Shown here: positions 9,101 to 17,866 of the stretch, piece after piece
Numbering within the stretch: the first letter of the stretch is position 1
Layout of the letters: each line of letters begins with the position of its first letter
Source: Flavobacteriales bacterium UBA5081
GTDB lineage: Bacteria > Bacteroidota > Bacteroidia > Flavobacteriales_E > Vicingaceae
Length of the DNA stretch: 46,540 nt
Reading direction: 5' to 3'
Assembly (NCBI GenBank): GCA_002415785.1
Contig: DIAJ01000032.1
Location: 1-46,540 of the forward strand
The notes under the pieces: generated by a model
What the model was told of the DNA's origin: nothing
What the model saw: the letters and a program-made list of their open reading frames with translations, nothing else
The model's database searches: none
Translations under genes and position numbers: made by a program

Positions 9101-11574
9101 GCAACATTGCTTTTGGAGCTTTCATTTGTGTTTACTGTGTTTTCTACAATCTCATCTTTCGTTTCTTTATTCGAAGCTAAGTAAGCTATCTTACCTTCGT
9201 CTTTGTATTGTTTCACTGAATTTTTAAGTGCCAATTTTTCGTTCTCAGTAACAGTTTGCACCTTGGTTGAAGTTTCTTCTATTTGTTTATTCCACGCAAC
9301 TAGTTTACCCTTTTGTCGCTCAAAAGCTGAAATACTATTTTCTACTGATCTCTTGTCCACAGCAAGTTTATTCATCTGAAAGGCTAAATCTGCACTATCT
9401 AACTGTAAATTCTCAAGCTGACTTTCTACTTGCTTTTGCTCAGCATCCGACTCAACCTGATAAAGCTCTTCCCTTTTTTCTGCAATTCTCTGATTAAGTT
9501 CTGTTTGTTCTTCCGAAATGTGCTTAACTCCCTCTTCTATATTAGTTAGTTCTTCTTTAGCAGAAAACAATTCATCTTCAATTTGTTTTTGTTTTGACTG
9601 AACAAATTCCCTTTCATCATTAACTAAACTATACTCTTTTTTCAAAGATGCCAATTGCTCTTCACTTTCGTATTTTTCAAGTTGGTTCCAGTTCTTTTCA
9701 GTCTGACGAACTTTTGCTAAAAGTGCTTTCGTCATTTCACTTTTAGCTTCTAACTCTTGCGCAAAACTCAATGCAATGGCAGCATCAAACGCTTTTAATT
9801 CAGCATTTTCTTTAGCTTGAATAAATGCTTGATCACTATCTGACTCTTTAGTTTCATCAAGTTTTTTAAACAATTCTTCAGCCTCAACTTGCTTTTTAGC
9901 AGCAATGCTATAAGCCGCATTTATTTGGTTTTCTTCTTCCTTGATTTGCTTTTCAATCTGCTTACTTAACTCTTCTAATTCAGCGTTTTCCTCATTAATT
10001 GTTTCACTGTCGACTTCCTCAATACTATTGCTCTCAGCTAAGTCTTTATCTTCATTCTGAACAATTTCCTTGCTAGTATCTTTATTATCAGACTTGCTAC
10101 TTTCCTCAGCTTCTGCAATCTCATTCGCTTCAAGATTCACACTCAAGTCAGCTTTTTTCTTTAAAAGCTCTGCAGAAATCTTTGGTCCTGCCGAAGCGTA
10201 TTGATCAGCTGCACTACCATCAAAAATGTTTTTTATCACCAATTGTTGATTAGCACCACCGCCTACTAAACGAAGTTCTTGACCTAGAACCTCAAATTCA
10301 TCTTGCTTAGGCACTTCAATGATTCCTGTATGAATTGGCGCATCTGCCGTAGTTTCTAAAACAAACTTATACTCCCCTCCATTTTTAGGAATTTCAATTT
10401 GATATTTTCCATTATCATCTGCTTTAAAAGACCCAACAGTCTGATTGGTTTCACGATCAACTACCGTTACTCTTGCACTTTTTGGCGGTTCTCCTCCTTC
10501 AACAATCAACTCACCTTTAATAACAGTTAACTCAGCCGGAGCTTTATTAACCATCACTTTATATACAGTAATCTCCCCACTTTTGTTGGTTCGATTAGAG
10601 GCAAAATAAGCAATCGACTTATTTTTATCAGTAATAAACAACACATCATTGTCAACTGAACTAAAAGCAAAATCTAAGTTTACAGGTTCTGTCCAATCGG
10701 CAATTGATTCATCATAAGTACTCATAAACAAATCATAGCCGCCCATGCTGTTATGCCCTTCTGAAGCAAAGTAAAGTGTTCTTCCATCAGGATGGATAAA
10801 AGGATAATTTTCATCGTAAGCTGTGTTAATTGAACTACCTAAGTTAACTGCTTCACTCCACTTATCATTTCCCAACTTCACTATTTTATAAATATCCCTT
10901 CTGTTTTCTCCCTTTTTTCCATAGGATGAAAAGTAAACTTCACGAGCATTATTCGGTAAATAAATAATCGAAGATTCGCCTATTTTCTCATCGTATTTCG
11001 ACATAAACTCTTTGGGCTTTTTTACAATCTTTCCGTCTATTCCTTCGAGCTTGTAGATTCTGAAAAAGTTATCCTCATTAATTACTTGCTTCTCCAACAC
11101 CTGAACTTCATTAATTCTCGAAAGCAAATCATTACCATTTTTACACATTTCAATTTTCCGCTCTAGCTGGTATTCCTCAGCTGTAGATGAGTTTACTTTG
11201 CTTTGAAAACGCTTATACGACTTAATCGCTTTTGCAAAATGATAATTAAGATGATGCGCTCTGCCTAAGTAGTAAAAAGCTAAAGGGTCTGTGTTGGGTT
11301 TTGAAGCAGCAAAGTTTAAGTACTTTAAAGGTTTCTCTTTATCAGCAGAGGAGGCCAATAAACAAGCACCATACTTAAAATTGTAGGAAGGATCTTTAGG
11401 ATACAAACTCAATAATTGAGCAAAAAGTGGCTCAGCCTCAGAGAATTTTTTATTTTCAAAAAGCTCTGTTGCTTTTTCTTTTAACTCTTCCTCAGAAGAG
11501 AAGCCTTCTTGACAATAACTGCCAACTGAAAAGAATATACAGAAGAGAAAAATAAGAAAACGACTTCTTTTCAT
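6118..11574 (-). CDS. Giant exported PD40/coiled-coil/SPOR-type envelope protein
   Basis: An 1818-aa exported protein of unknown role. In order it shows a signal peptide (1-22) and a TPR-like region (about 25-135). PD40/WD40-like propeller repeats follow (about 195-345: REVYFSSYGKKG, DGRTLYFASEGH, MGGYDLF). A carboxypeptidase-regulatory-like beta-sandwich covers about 350-425. About 950 residues rich in E, K, Q, S and A look like long coiled coils (about 500-1460), then a very acidic stretch (about 1460-1570). Two SPOR-like repeats end it (about 1612-1697 and 1735-1818, beginning VYKVQVGAF and FFTVQIGVF). The first half resembles PorE-type proteins, which carry an OmpA-like peptidoglycan-binding end. 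Here SPOR-like units replace it. A cell-wall-linked scaffold is inferred. It lies 145 bases after another giant exported protein gene on the same strand. Confidence 0.8.
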   Translation of the reverse strand: MKRSRFLIFLFCIFFSVGSYCQEGFSSEEELKEKATELFENKKFSEAEPLFAQLLSLYPKDPSYNFKYGACLLASSADKEKPLKYLNFAASKPNTDPLAFYYLGRAHHLNYHFAKAIKSYKRFQSKVNSSTAEEYQLERKIEMCKNGNDLLSRINEVQVLEKQVINEDNFFRIYKLEGIDGKIVKKPKEFMSKYDEKIGESSIIYLPNNAREVYFSSYGKKGENRRDIYKIVKLGNDKWSEAVNLGSSINTAYDENYPFIHPDGRTLYFASEGHNSMGGYDLFMSTYDESIADWTEPVNLDFAFSSVDNDVLFITDKNKSIAYFASNRTNKSGEITVYKVMVNKAPAELTVIKGELIVEGGEPPKSARVTVVDRETNQTVGSFKADDNGKYQIEIPKNGGEYKFVLETTADAPIHTGIIEVPKQDEFEVLGQELRLVGGGANQQLVIKNIFDGSAADQYASAGPKISAELLKKKADLSVNLEANEIAEAEESSKSDNKDTSKEIVQNEDKDLAESNSIEEVDSETINEENAELEELSKQIEKQIKEEENQINAAYSIAAKKQVEAEELFKKLDETKESDSDQAFIQAKENAELKAFDAAIALSFAQELEAKSEMTKALLAKVRQTEKNWNQLEKYESEEQLASLKKEYSLVNDEREFVQSKQKQIEDELFSAKEELTNIEEGVKHISEEQTELNQRIAEKREELYQVESDAEQKQVESQLENLQLDSADLAFQMNKLAVDKRSVENSISAFERQKGKLVAWNKQIEETSTKVQTVTENEKLALKNSVKQYKDEGKIAYLASNKETKDEIVENTVNTNESSKSNVAAEEESEREEGQSLSETNSTVESINEEYEEQFLQAKEVSNESAITSLEKWNEELDRQMIQKESRLTQTESESEILSLQNEIDQILQQKEINEQRKNRLSSKQELVKGTSTEEEKGSETITENTNPSESKVQSNIDVSSVDADSEINDDFTTLNFEKKYTYTNEEARSELSELKKSLYEASGLAQKAEQAQEAAYSLPTVEERTKAFEDANAFKKASEDKLLQAATKFKEVNSKEYFSNSKTLLNANKYSQDFESDNLDMANLLAEEAEVYFAQAAEVRATINPNDRFSRQEVALQKAYDYEMMAINKQREALELLDLVDDEFAKSEKFVGELPQNGTFIQSIMDPEVLKISSAEIAKDKGDEIQLKAGRIQAKADSIQLEAEKLPVGSERDELLAEVETIRNEADRLEKQANVYYQREAQIERGIVDGKTGDYLGKGIQTPLKSSVKVDIDTIQVEESKAEQIMQSNAYVQYLQEAKENKQLKKSAQVEYEKALEIQKEQLQLKIDAQELRKEAAKNESLEQTERFIKEAIVLEQKAESMSKSIDSINKITRVRNYLIQESDRKLNRQLAELDEFERKAVVSLAAKNIDEPIDEDLVARVEAKGSENDQSELGADVEEQKEQTVAREELVNTDGSESESESRSESDEDLAITADTIIEDDQAAEETEVTTKAEVEEINGIDEDVQEQSEEIADDVRNEESDLIESDTPEEDQVEDSTDEIIEETIESPIEKTEEAEPTNELRSIVNIEQIPRKLETSIFNRLNQPTSVYNRENPIPRVNKEDLPEGLVYKVQVGAFRNPIPQDMFKGFAPLSAQEGPNGITRYTAGFFNRENDANSARDQIRDLGYRDAFVVAFYNGERIGVSRAREIENNLSSATVNDEFNLADETEEAPIAANEKDEQGRIKVEAIEGVFFTVQIGVFSKPLEAGTFSEYEPLNVVLLSNGMRRYNSGVYRTAQEAEEAKARISEVIKDAFVTAYYQGKRITLNEAARLQNR
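7165..7203. repeat. Imperfect hexanucleotide repeat inside the giant SPOR-protein gene
   Basis: About six tandem copies of CTCNCT-like units (plus-strand reading) encode an alternating Ser-Glu run, SESESESRSESDED, in the acidic part of the protein. Changes in copy number would keep the reading frame. Confidence 0.6.
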
Positions 11575-11719
11575 TGACAGCCTAAATGTGTTGATTATGC
11601 ATTATACAAATATTGCTATTTATAGGGAAATCACCTATTTTTTATTTGAATTATATTAACATACAAATGTGAAAAGTAAAAAAATAAATTTCTTGTTGTC
11701 AATGCTCTAGAGTGAAACA

Positions 11720-14700
11720 CTAAAACTCACTCTCAAAATCACTCAAAAACCGCTCTTTTTCTCTCTCGCTTCCAAACATATAAGTAAATGGAGCTTCTCC
11801 TTTCGCATTCTTATATTTTCGATCATCTCTTTTCATTTCTTTAATTTTCAGGTTAAACTCCTCATTCGTAGAAATAGCTTTCAGCAAATTTCTTCTGTAA
11901 GTAAAATAGTACCAATTACCCTCTTCAAGTTCAAGTAAAATATCAACCATATCACCACCTCTACTCTTAGTAATCATTATGGCTCCTTCAACATACTTAT
12001 ACACTTCTTCTTTATTGATATTCGTAATACCAAGTTTTCCAAATGACTTGTATGCATTCATCTCTTCATTCCACTTGAATTTTACATCATTAAAAACCAG
12101 TCTTTTATTTAATTCATCCGGTAATCTTTTAATTTTTCCGTTTAAACTGAGTTGCGAAATCATTTCATCGGCTTTTTCTACGCCAATTAGCTCTCTCAAA
12201 CCCTTTTCGTACGTTTCTCTAGTAAAATCAATTGGCTGTAAGTTAATACTTTCATTGATGTCTTCTGCCAACATCTTAAATAGATTATCGTCAAAATAAA
12301 AGTCAATTGTCATTGTTAAATCCAATACAATCGAGTTATCAATTAAATTATGATTAATATTCCCTGCAGCTTCAAACTTCACATTACCACTTCTGGCACC
12401 TATATCCACTGCACCTTCACCATAGACTTTGCAGTTTTCTGTATGCAGACTTAAGTAATTACCGGGAAGGGAAAGCTCTTGAATTTTCTCTATTGTTGAT
12501 ATCTTGTATTGCTTGTCATTTAAGTCATAATGCAAGAAGCCATAAGCCGGCAATACATTTATATCACTATAGTTTCTTCTTTCCGTTAAAAACCCTGAAT
12601 AAAAATAGTTAGAATCGGTATTTAAATTCATACTTGATGCTACAAAAGCGCCACTTGGCGTTCTCATCGTCGTATCAATTGGAATATAAATTTCATTCGG
12701 ATCAATCTCTGCTTCAAAATCTATCCACGGTCGATCCAAACGTTGGCAATCGTGAGAAATCTGTGTTAAACCATCAAAAACTAAAAACTGTTTATTGCCG
12801 AAAAGCTTGACTTTACCTTTAAAGGCAAACTGCGGACTTAAAGTAAAATGTGCAGAGTCTGAAACTCGACCTTCACCCGTTGTCTGTCCGGTTGTATCAA
12901 CTGTAATACTTTGCAGATAGACTGTTTGAACGTTCTCATTGCGATCTACATAATCAATATAGCCGGAAGCTGAATAGTTTTTCCTGCCAAAAATATTTGT
13001 ATTTGCATTGTAAATATTATGATACTCAGTAACACTGTTTGCTACAATTCTAGAATTAAGCAAAGGCTTCATCTCTGCCTTTTTCAGTATTGTCACATTT
13101 CCGCTATCCGGATAAACTCTGGCATCGGCAGCGTTAATATACAAAACTTCTTTGGCTTCAATAATGTGTTTTCTTGAATTGTACTTTGCGACCGGAGAGT
13201 AGAAGAACAAACTATCTTGCTCATGATGAGTTGAAATAAACTTAGAGCCTTCCAGCCTCACATCAGCAGAAACTTGCGTAGATTTTGAACTACTCAACTC
13301 AATTGAACCATCGTCCATAAACCATTTAAACTCCTCCATATAACAGAGGTATTGATTAACCGGGAACTCAATTGGATCAGCCTCTCCATTGGATTTAAAT
13401 TGCGCAAATCGGCCTTCGAAATCAACATGTGCATTTACATTATCGGTTTTTAAAGCAAAACTACCAGATGCTTCATCACTTAACTGAAAGTTTGCTGTAT
13501 CAGCATCAAATGTCTGATAACCAAACTTCATCAAGTTTGAGCCTAGATCTGCCCGTTCAAAGTGATAAATTCCATTGCCTTCCATCCCAGAAGGTCTATA
13601 CGCAGATGTTCCTTCAAAGTTTGTTTTCGGATCATACATTTGCATGCCCGAACTAGTTGTACTTGCATACATCACATCATTGTATGGCAACCAACGCATT
13701 TTTGTAGCTTCGGCTTTGGCTTCAGGATACTCCGGTCCTGCTTCTTGCGCATCTACGAAATACTGTTCTGCCTTTGTTCTCATTGAGTCAGGATAGAAAA
13801 TAAAGTCTTTTGAATAGGTGGTTGAATTAATGTATTCTAATTTTCCATCTCCTCTCAGTCCTTCATGACTCAACTGAATGTTATCGTAAAACTGTCCTTT
13901 CCCTTTATATGCCGGATAACCTCCCGGAGGAGTTGAGCGCTTAAACCCTAATGAGAAATCTTCCTGTAAAGTCAATTGCTCTTCAAATTCCGGGAAAATA
14001 TCAGCTGAATTAAAGCTTCCGCTAAATTTTAATTGATCATTATTAAAGTTATCTAAACTATCAATGGTAAATGGATCAAGTTGAAAGTAAAACCGATTTC
14101 GATCGTATACTCCACCCAAGACTTCTTTTTTATCGTAATAAACATAACTTTCCTTTTTAGAAGTAAGAATAGGGTATTCAGGAAAATCCTTTAACCCTGA
14201 TTTATTTCCAAAATTGTCAATTAACAACTCACCATTCAAATCCTGAACCACCGTTTTTACCGGTTTAAGAATAGGGAAACCGCGTTCATCCTTCTTTCCG
14301 GTTGGAGCTTTAATCTGCATGGAATCAACATTTACCAAAGCAATCTTAAAATTCTTATAGTCAAAATCAAATTCTTTCCCGTAAAAATCAAATCGACCTG
14401 CTTTCACCTGACCTGCAAAATCAAAATAGCGGTTGCGCTTCATTTTAATTTGACCATTTTGGGGTATTAAAACCACTTGCTGTGAATCACTCACAACTAT
14501 TCCGGGAATTCCATTTATGGTTAAATCATAGTTTAACAAATTTATTTTCCCATTAGGCGCACCCTCAATATTTGAGTAAATACTCAACACATCGTAATCG
14601 ATTCTGCGCTGCATCGACAAAACAAAATCTATTAACTTTTGCTTTACAGTAAAGGTACCTTGATCAAAATCGAAACTTAAAAAACCCATAGAGGTAAATT

Positions 14701-16165
14701 GCACGATTAAGTTTTTGGTATAAGGAACTTCCATATTTAAATATCCGGCTAACTCACTAACCGGCAATATTCTCTGATTATAATTATCCACCATTCGTTT
14801 AATTTGATAAAGCGGATTGTTTTGGTCAAGACCTCCAATTTTGGCAAAAATTTCCTCCTTAAAAAAGTCTATTGATGTAAAATAGGCATCCTTTTTTGTT
14901 CCTCCAATTAGGTTAGTAAGCTCCAAAATTGGTTCATCCATTTTCCAGTTTAACACTTCAAAATCCATCTCAATATTGTGAAACGTATTGGTGTATGGCG
15001 TTCCGGAAACTCCACTTCCTTCTCGATACAAGGTAACCAAACGCTGATCATTCAAAAACTTAAAATCCAATCCTGGATGATAAACAGAGTCTTTACCAAA
15101 ATATATCCGAATTGCTGCTTCTGTAGAAACAACACGATCTGTTCGAATAGAAATATTTTCTGAGAGCGCTTTCAAAAACAAAGTATCGTTTCTATAAAAC
15201 TCAACAAAAGCATCTTGATTTTCATCACCGGTACCTAATAGTTTGGCTCCACGCATTGAAAATCCACCGTCAAAATTCACTCCCGGAAAAAGGTTTTCGA
15301 TGCGAATTCGCTTATCGTAAGAGTCAAATCGCGGGTATGAAGTTCGGTCAGGCGTCATATTGGCTAAAACTTTATTTTCCAGCCTGCCTAAGAGCGGCTT
15401 ATCTAAGTAAAAAGAATTGTAAAACTTAACAGAATCAACTATGTAGTCGTTCTTTTTTGTATCAATTTTGTAATCGTTAAAAGTAGCATATACTTTTTCT
15501 TCCTCAAGACCGGCTTGTACCCAATTGACTGTCCCTCCATTTCCAATCCATAAATTTTCCGTTGGATAATAAGCTCCCCTTGTGTCAATTATTTTCATGC
15601 TATCTCCCCTTGAATAACAAATCAAATCCAGAGAATCAAAAGTAACTTTTGGTAAGCTGTCAAAATCAAACTTATAGTCTCCATTATTTGATGCCCAAAC
15701 ATTTGAGGGTGAATTATACAAAGCATTTTCTCTAAATAAATCGTTGCAAAAGTTCAAGTAAGCCGTAAAGTTCTTTTTCCTGCGATCATCTAAAAGTTTA
15801 AAGAGCGTATTCTGCCAAGCAGTAAAACTTTCATCACTTTGATTTTCATCAGTAACAAAGCTACCAACGGTAAATAAAAAATTTCTAAAATCCGGAAATG
15901 GGCGATAATTTTTCTTCAGCATTCTGTTGCTTACATCATAAACCCCTTCTCTCTGTTTTTCAGAAAAATATCCACCATACCACACTAATTCAAACTGCTT
16001 CATAAAGTCTTTTCCCTCTTTACGAGCATCTGAAAGGTAGTCATTCATGACATCAAAAAATTCGATAGAGTCCCTTGGAAACTCTTTGGGACTTTGCGCT
16101 TTTGACTGATTATAAGTAACAAAAAGCACTAAAAATAAACCTACTAGCTTTCTTAATCTTTTCAT
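11720..16165 (-). CDS. Giant exported protein of unknown function, beta-rich
   Basis: About 1481 aa starting MKRLRKLVGLFLVLFVTY, a clear signal peptide, with mature protein from about SKAQSPKEF. I do not recognise a named family. The sequence is rich in Y, F, N, D and S and seems built of many short beta-strand units. Examples are YNSRKHIIEAKEVLYINAAD and ARVYPDSGNVTILKKAEM, loosely like the repetitive beta-sheet proteins of the LptA/OstA or AsmA type, though this is only an impression. The C-terminal 150 residues are more charged and end SDFESEF. An upstream in-frame ATG at 16183 is possible and has TAACTTTC four bases ahead. The gene follows prmA by about 60-80 bases and precedes the giant SPOR protein. 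Outer-membrane or periplasmic location is inferred. Confidence 0.75.
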   Translation of the reverse strand: MKRLRKLVGLFLVLFVTYNQSKAQSPKEFPRDSIEFFDVMNDYLSDARKEGKDFMKQFELVWYGGYFSEKQREGVYDVSNRMLKKNYRPFPDFRNFLFTVGSFVTDENQSDESFTAWQNTLFKLLDDRRKKNFTAYLNFCNDLFRENALYNSPSNVWASNNGDYKFDFDSLPKVTFDSLDLICYSRGDSMKIIDTRGAYYPTENLWIGNGGTVNWVQAGLEEEKVYATFNDYKIDTKKNDYIVDSVKFYNSFYLDKPLLGRLENKVLANMTPDRTSYPRFDSYDKRIRIENLFPGVNFDGGFSMRGAKLLGTGDENQDAFVEFYRNDTLFLKALSENISIRTDRVVSTEAAIRIYFGKDSVYHPGLDFKFLNDQRLVTLYREGSGVSGTPYTNTFHNIEMDFEVLNWKMDEPILELTNLIGGTKKDAYFTSIDFFKEEIFAKIGGLDQNNPLYQIKRMVDNYNQRILPVSELAGYLNMEVPYTKNLIVQFTSMGFLSFDFDQGTFTVKQKLIDFVLSMQRRIDYDVLSIYSNIEGAPNGKINLLNYDLTINGIPGIVVSDSQQVVLIPQNGQIKMKRNRYFDFAGQVKAGRFDFYGKEFDFDYKNFKIALVNVDSMQIKAPTGKKDERGFPILKPVKTVVQDLNGELLIDNFGNKSGLKDFPEYPILTSKKESYVYYDKKEVLGGVYDRNRFYFQLDPFTIDSLDNFNNDQLKFSGSFNSADIFPEFEEQLTLQEDFSLGFKRSTPPGGYPAYKGKGQFYDNIQLSHEGLRGDGKLEYINSTTYSKDFIFYPDSMRTKAEQYFVDAQEAGPEYPEAKAEATKMRWLPYNDVMYASTTSSGMQMYDPKTNFEGTSAYRPSGMEGNGIYHFERADLGSNLMKFGYQTFDADTANFQLSDEASGSFALKTDNVNAHVDFEGRFAQFKSNGEADPIEFPVNQYLCYMEEFKWFMDDGSIELSSSKSTQVSADVRLEGSKFISTHHEQDSLFFYSPVAKYNSRKHIIEAKEVLYINAADARVYPDSGNVTILKKAEMKPLLNSRIVANSVTEYHNIYNANTNIFGRKNYSASGYIDYVDRNENVQTVYLQSITVDTTGQTTGEGRVSDSAHFTLSPQFAFKGKVKLFGNKQFLVFDGLTQISHDCQRLDRPWIDFEAEIDPNEIYIPIDTTMRTPSGAFVASSMNLNTDSNYFYSGFLTERRNYSDINVLPAYGFLHYDLNDKQYKISTIEKIQELSLPGNYLSLHTENCKVYGEGAVDIGARSGNVKFEAAGNINHNLIDNSIVLDLTMTIDFYFDDNLFKMLAEDINESINLQPIDFTRETYEKGLRELIGVEKADEMISQLSLNGKIKRLPDELNKRLVFNDVKFKWNEEMNAYKSFGKLGITNINKEEVYKYVEGAIMITKSRGGDMVDILLELEEGNWYYFTYRRNLLKAISTNEEFNLKIKEMKRDDRKYKNAKGEAPFTYMFGSEREKERFLSDFESEF

Positions 16166-16242
16166 AGAAATTGCATATTCCATGCTTGAAAGTTAGCAAA
16201 TAAATAAAAAGGCTCAGTAAGAATTGCCAAAAGCTGTTTACT

Positions 16243-17082
16243 CTATGCTTTCTGCAAGTGAATCATTGCCCAGTCGGAGTGGCTTAATGAGTTTCTTAGC
16301 ACTAACTTATACTGATCCAATAGCGCTTCAAAATCACTCACATCAGAAGGAAAAAAACCACTTAACAAAAGGTTACCGCCGGAACTAAGATGTTGTATAT
16401 AAGTGTCGAATTGTCTTAATAGAATATTTTTATTGATATTGGCTAAAATACAATCAAATTCACCCTTACCATCTACCCAATCGATATCCCCTAAATAGGT
16501 ATACACATTTTTGCAATCATTGCGTTGTACATTCTCCTTCATGTTTTCAGCAGCCCATTCTTCAATGTCGACGGCATGCACTTCTGCCGCTCCCATTTTT
16601 TCAGCTAAAATGGCTAAAATGCCCGTTCCACTACCCATATCCCAAACTTTTTTTCTATCGAGTTTTAACGACTTCATCCCCTCAATCATCAACTGGGTTG
16701 TTTCATGATGACCGGTGCCAAACGACATTTTGGGTTCAATGATTATTTCGTGAGTAAAATTTGGTTTTGATTCATGGAAAGGAGCTCTAACAATACAAAA
16801 ATCGCCCACTTCAACCGGTTCAAAGGACTGCTCCCATTTAGCGTTCCAGTTTTCCTTTTCAATTTCTTTATGCGACCAACGAATTGTAACTAAATCGCTT
16901 TTAAGCAGATCAATAGAATCAAGTAATTTTAAATCAAATTCCTCAGATTGTATGTAAGCTTTAACCACAGGCTCTTCTTCCACAAAGCTCTCAAAAGGCA
17001 AATCACTCAATTGAGCAATTAATATTTCATGAAAAGGTTCAAAAGGGGCTAATTCAAAAGTACATTCTATATAGTTGCTCAT
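16243..17082 (-). CDS. prmA: Ribosomal protein L11 methyltransferase
   Basis: Trimethylates lysines and the N-terminus of ribosomal protein L11 using S-adenosylmethionine. The substrate-recognition half ends in EPKMSFGTGHHETTQL (residues 117-131), the family signature. The SAM-binding motif VWDMGSGTGILAILA (146-160) and the CILANINKNI loop follow. At 279 aa it is slightly shorter than the enterobacterial enzyme but usual for Bacteroidota. It starts 9 bases after the tpiA stop codon, so it is in the same operon. Confidence 0.95.
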   Translation of the reverse strand: MSNYIECTFELAPFEPFHEILIAQLSDLPFESFVEEEPVVKAYIQSEEFDLKLLDSIDLLKSDLVTIRWSHKEIEKENWNAKWEQSFEPVEVGDFCIVRAPFHESKPNFTHEIIIEPKMSFGTGHHETTQLMIEGMKSLKLDRKKVWDMGSGTGILAILAEKMGAAEVHAVDIEEWAAENMKENVQRNDCKNVYTYLGDIDWVDGKGEFDCILANINKNILLRQFDTYIQHLSSGGNLLLSGFFPSDVSDFEALLDQYKLVLRNSLSHSDWAMIHLQKA

Positions 17083-17091
17083 AGTATTGTT

Positions 17092-17841
17092 TTAAAGAGC
17101 ATTAACAATTGCCAAAAAATCATTTGAATTGAGCGAAGCTCCACCAATTAAGCCGCCATCTACATCGGCTTGTTCGAAAAGTTCTGCTGCATTATCCGGC
17201 TTACAACTTCCCCCGTAAAGAATACTGCAATTTTCGGCAATCGGCTTACCGTAATGCTCTTTTACTAATGCGCGAATGGAAGCATGCATTTCCTGAGCTT
17301 GCAAGGAGCTTGCCGTTTCACCGGTACCAATTGCCCAAACCGGTTCATAAGCAATCACTAATTGAGCAAATTCCTCTTTACTTAATTCCCAAAGAATTTT
17401 TAACTGCTCTGCTACTGTTTTAAAATGCAAATCAGATTTTCTTGCCTCTAACTCTTCTCCACAACAAAAAATGGGACGAATCCCTTCTGCTAATAAGGCT
17501 TTAATTTTTTTAAGTAAATCTTGATTACTTTCATGAAAGTACTTTCTTCTTTCGGAATGCCCGACCAAAGCGTAGTCAATTTTCATAGAAGCCAATTGCT
17601 CTGCCGAGATTTCGCCCGTAAAAGCACCGTTTTTCTCAAAATGAACGTTTTGAGCACCCACCTTAAGTCCCGCTGCTAAAGCCACTTCTTTTACCTTTGA
17701 AAGGTGTATGTAAGGGGGAATTAATATTACTTCTTCTTGATTCTTTTTGGTATAAGTCTTTGCTATTTCAGAAGAAAGCTGAATGCCTTCTTCAAAATTC
17801 ATATTCATTTTCCAGTTTCCTGCTACAATTTTCGTTCTCAT
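17092..17841 (-). CDS. tpiA: Triosephosphate isomerase
   Basis: Glycolytic enzyme interconverting dihydroxyacetone phosphate and glyceraldehyde 3-phosphate. All catalytic residues are visible: K11 in AGNWKMN, H95 in VGHSERR and E166 in AYEPVWAIGTG, which leads into the flexible lid loop. The phosphate-binding end ILYGGSCKPDNA and GLIGGASL is intact. The length of 249 aa is canonical. It lies in the run DUF1599, BT_3928-like, permease, tpiA, prmA. Confidence 0.98.
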   Translation of the reverse strand: MRTKIVAGNWKMNMNFEEGIQLSSEIAKTYTKKNQEEVILIPPYIHLSKVKEVALAAGLKVGAQNVHFEKNGAFTGEISAEQLASMKIDYALVGHSERRKYFHESNQDLLKKIKALLAEGIRPIFCCGEELEARKSDLHFKTVAEQLKILWELSKEEFAQLVIAYEPVWAIGTGETASSLQAQEMHASIRALVKEHYGKPIAENCSILYGGSCKPDNAAELFEQADVDGGLIGGASLNSNDFLAIVNAL

Positions 17842-17866
17842 CTCTAAATCAATCTCTTTTCAGTTG

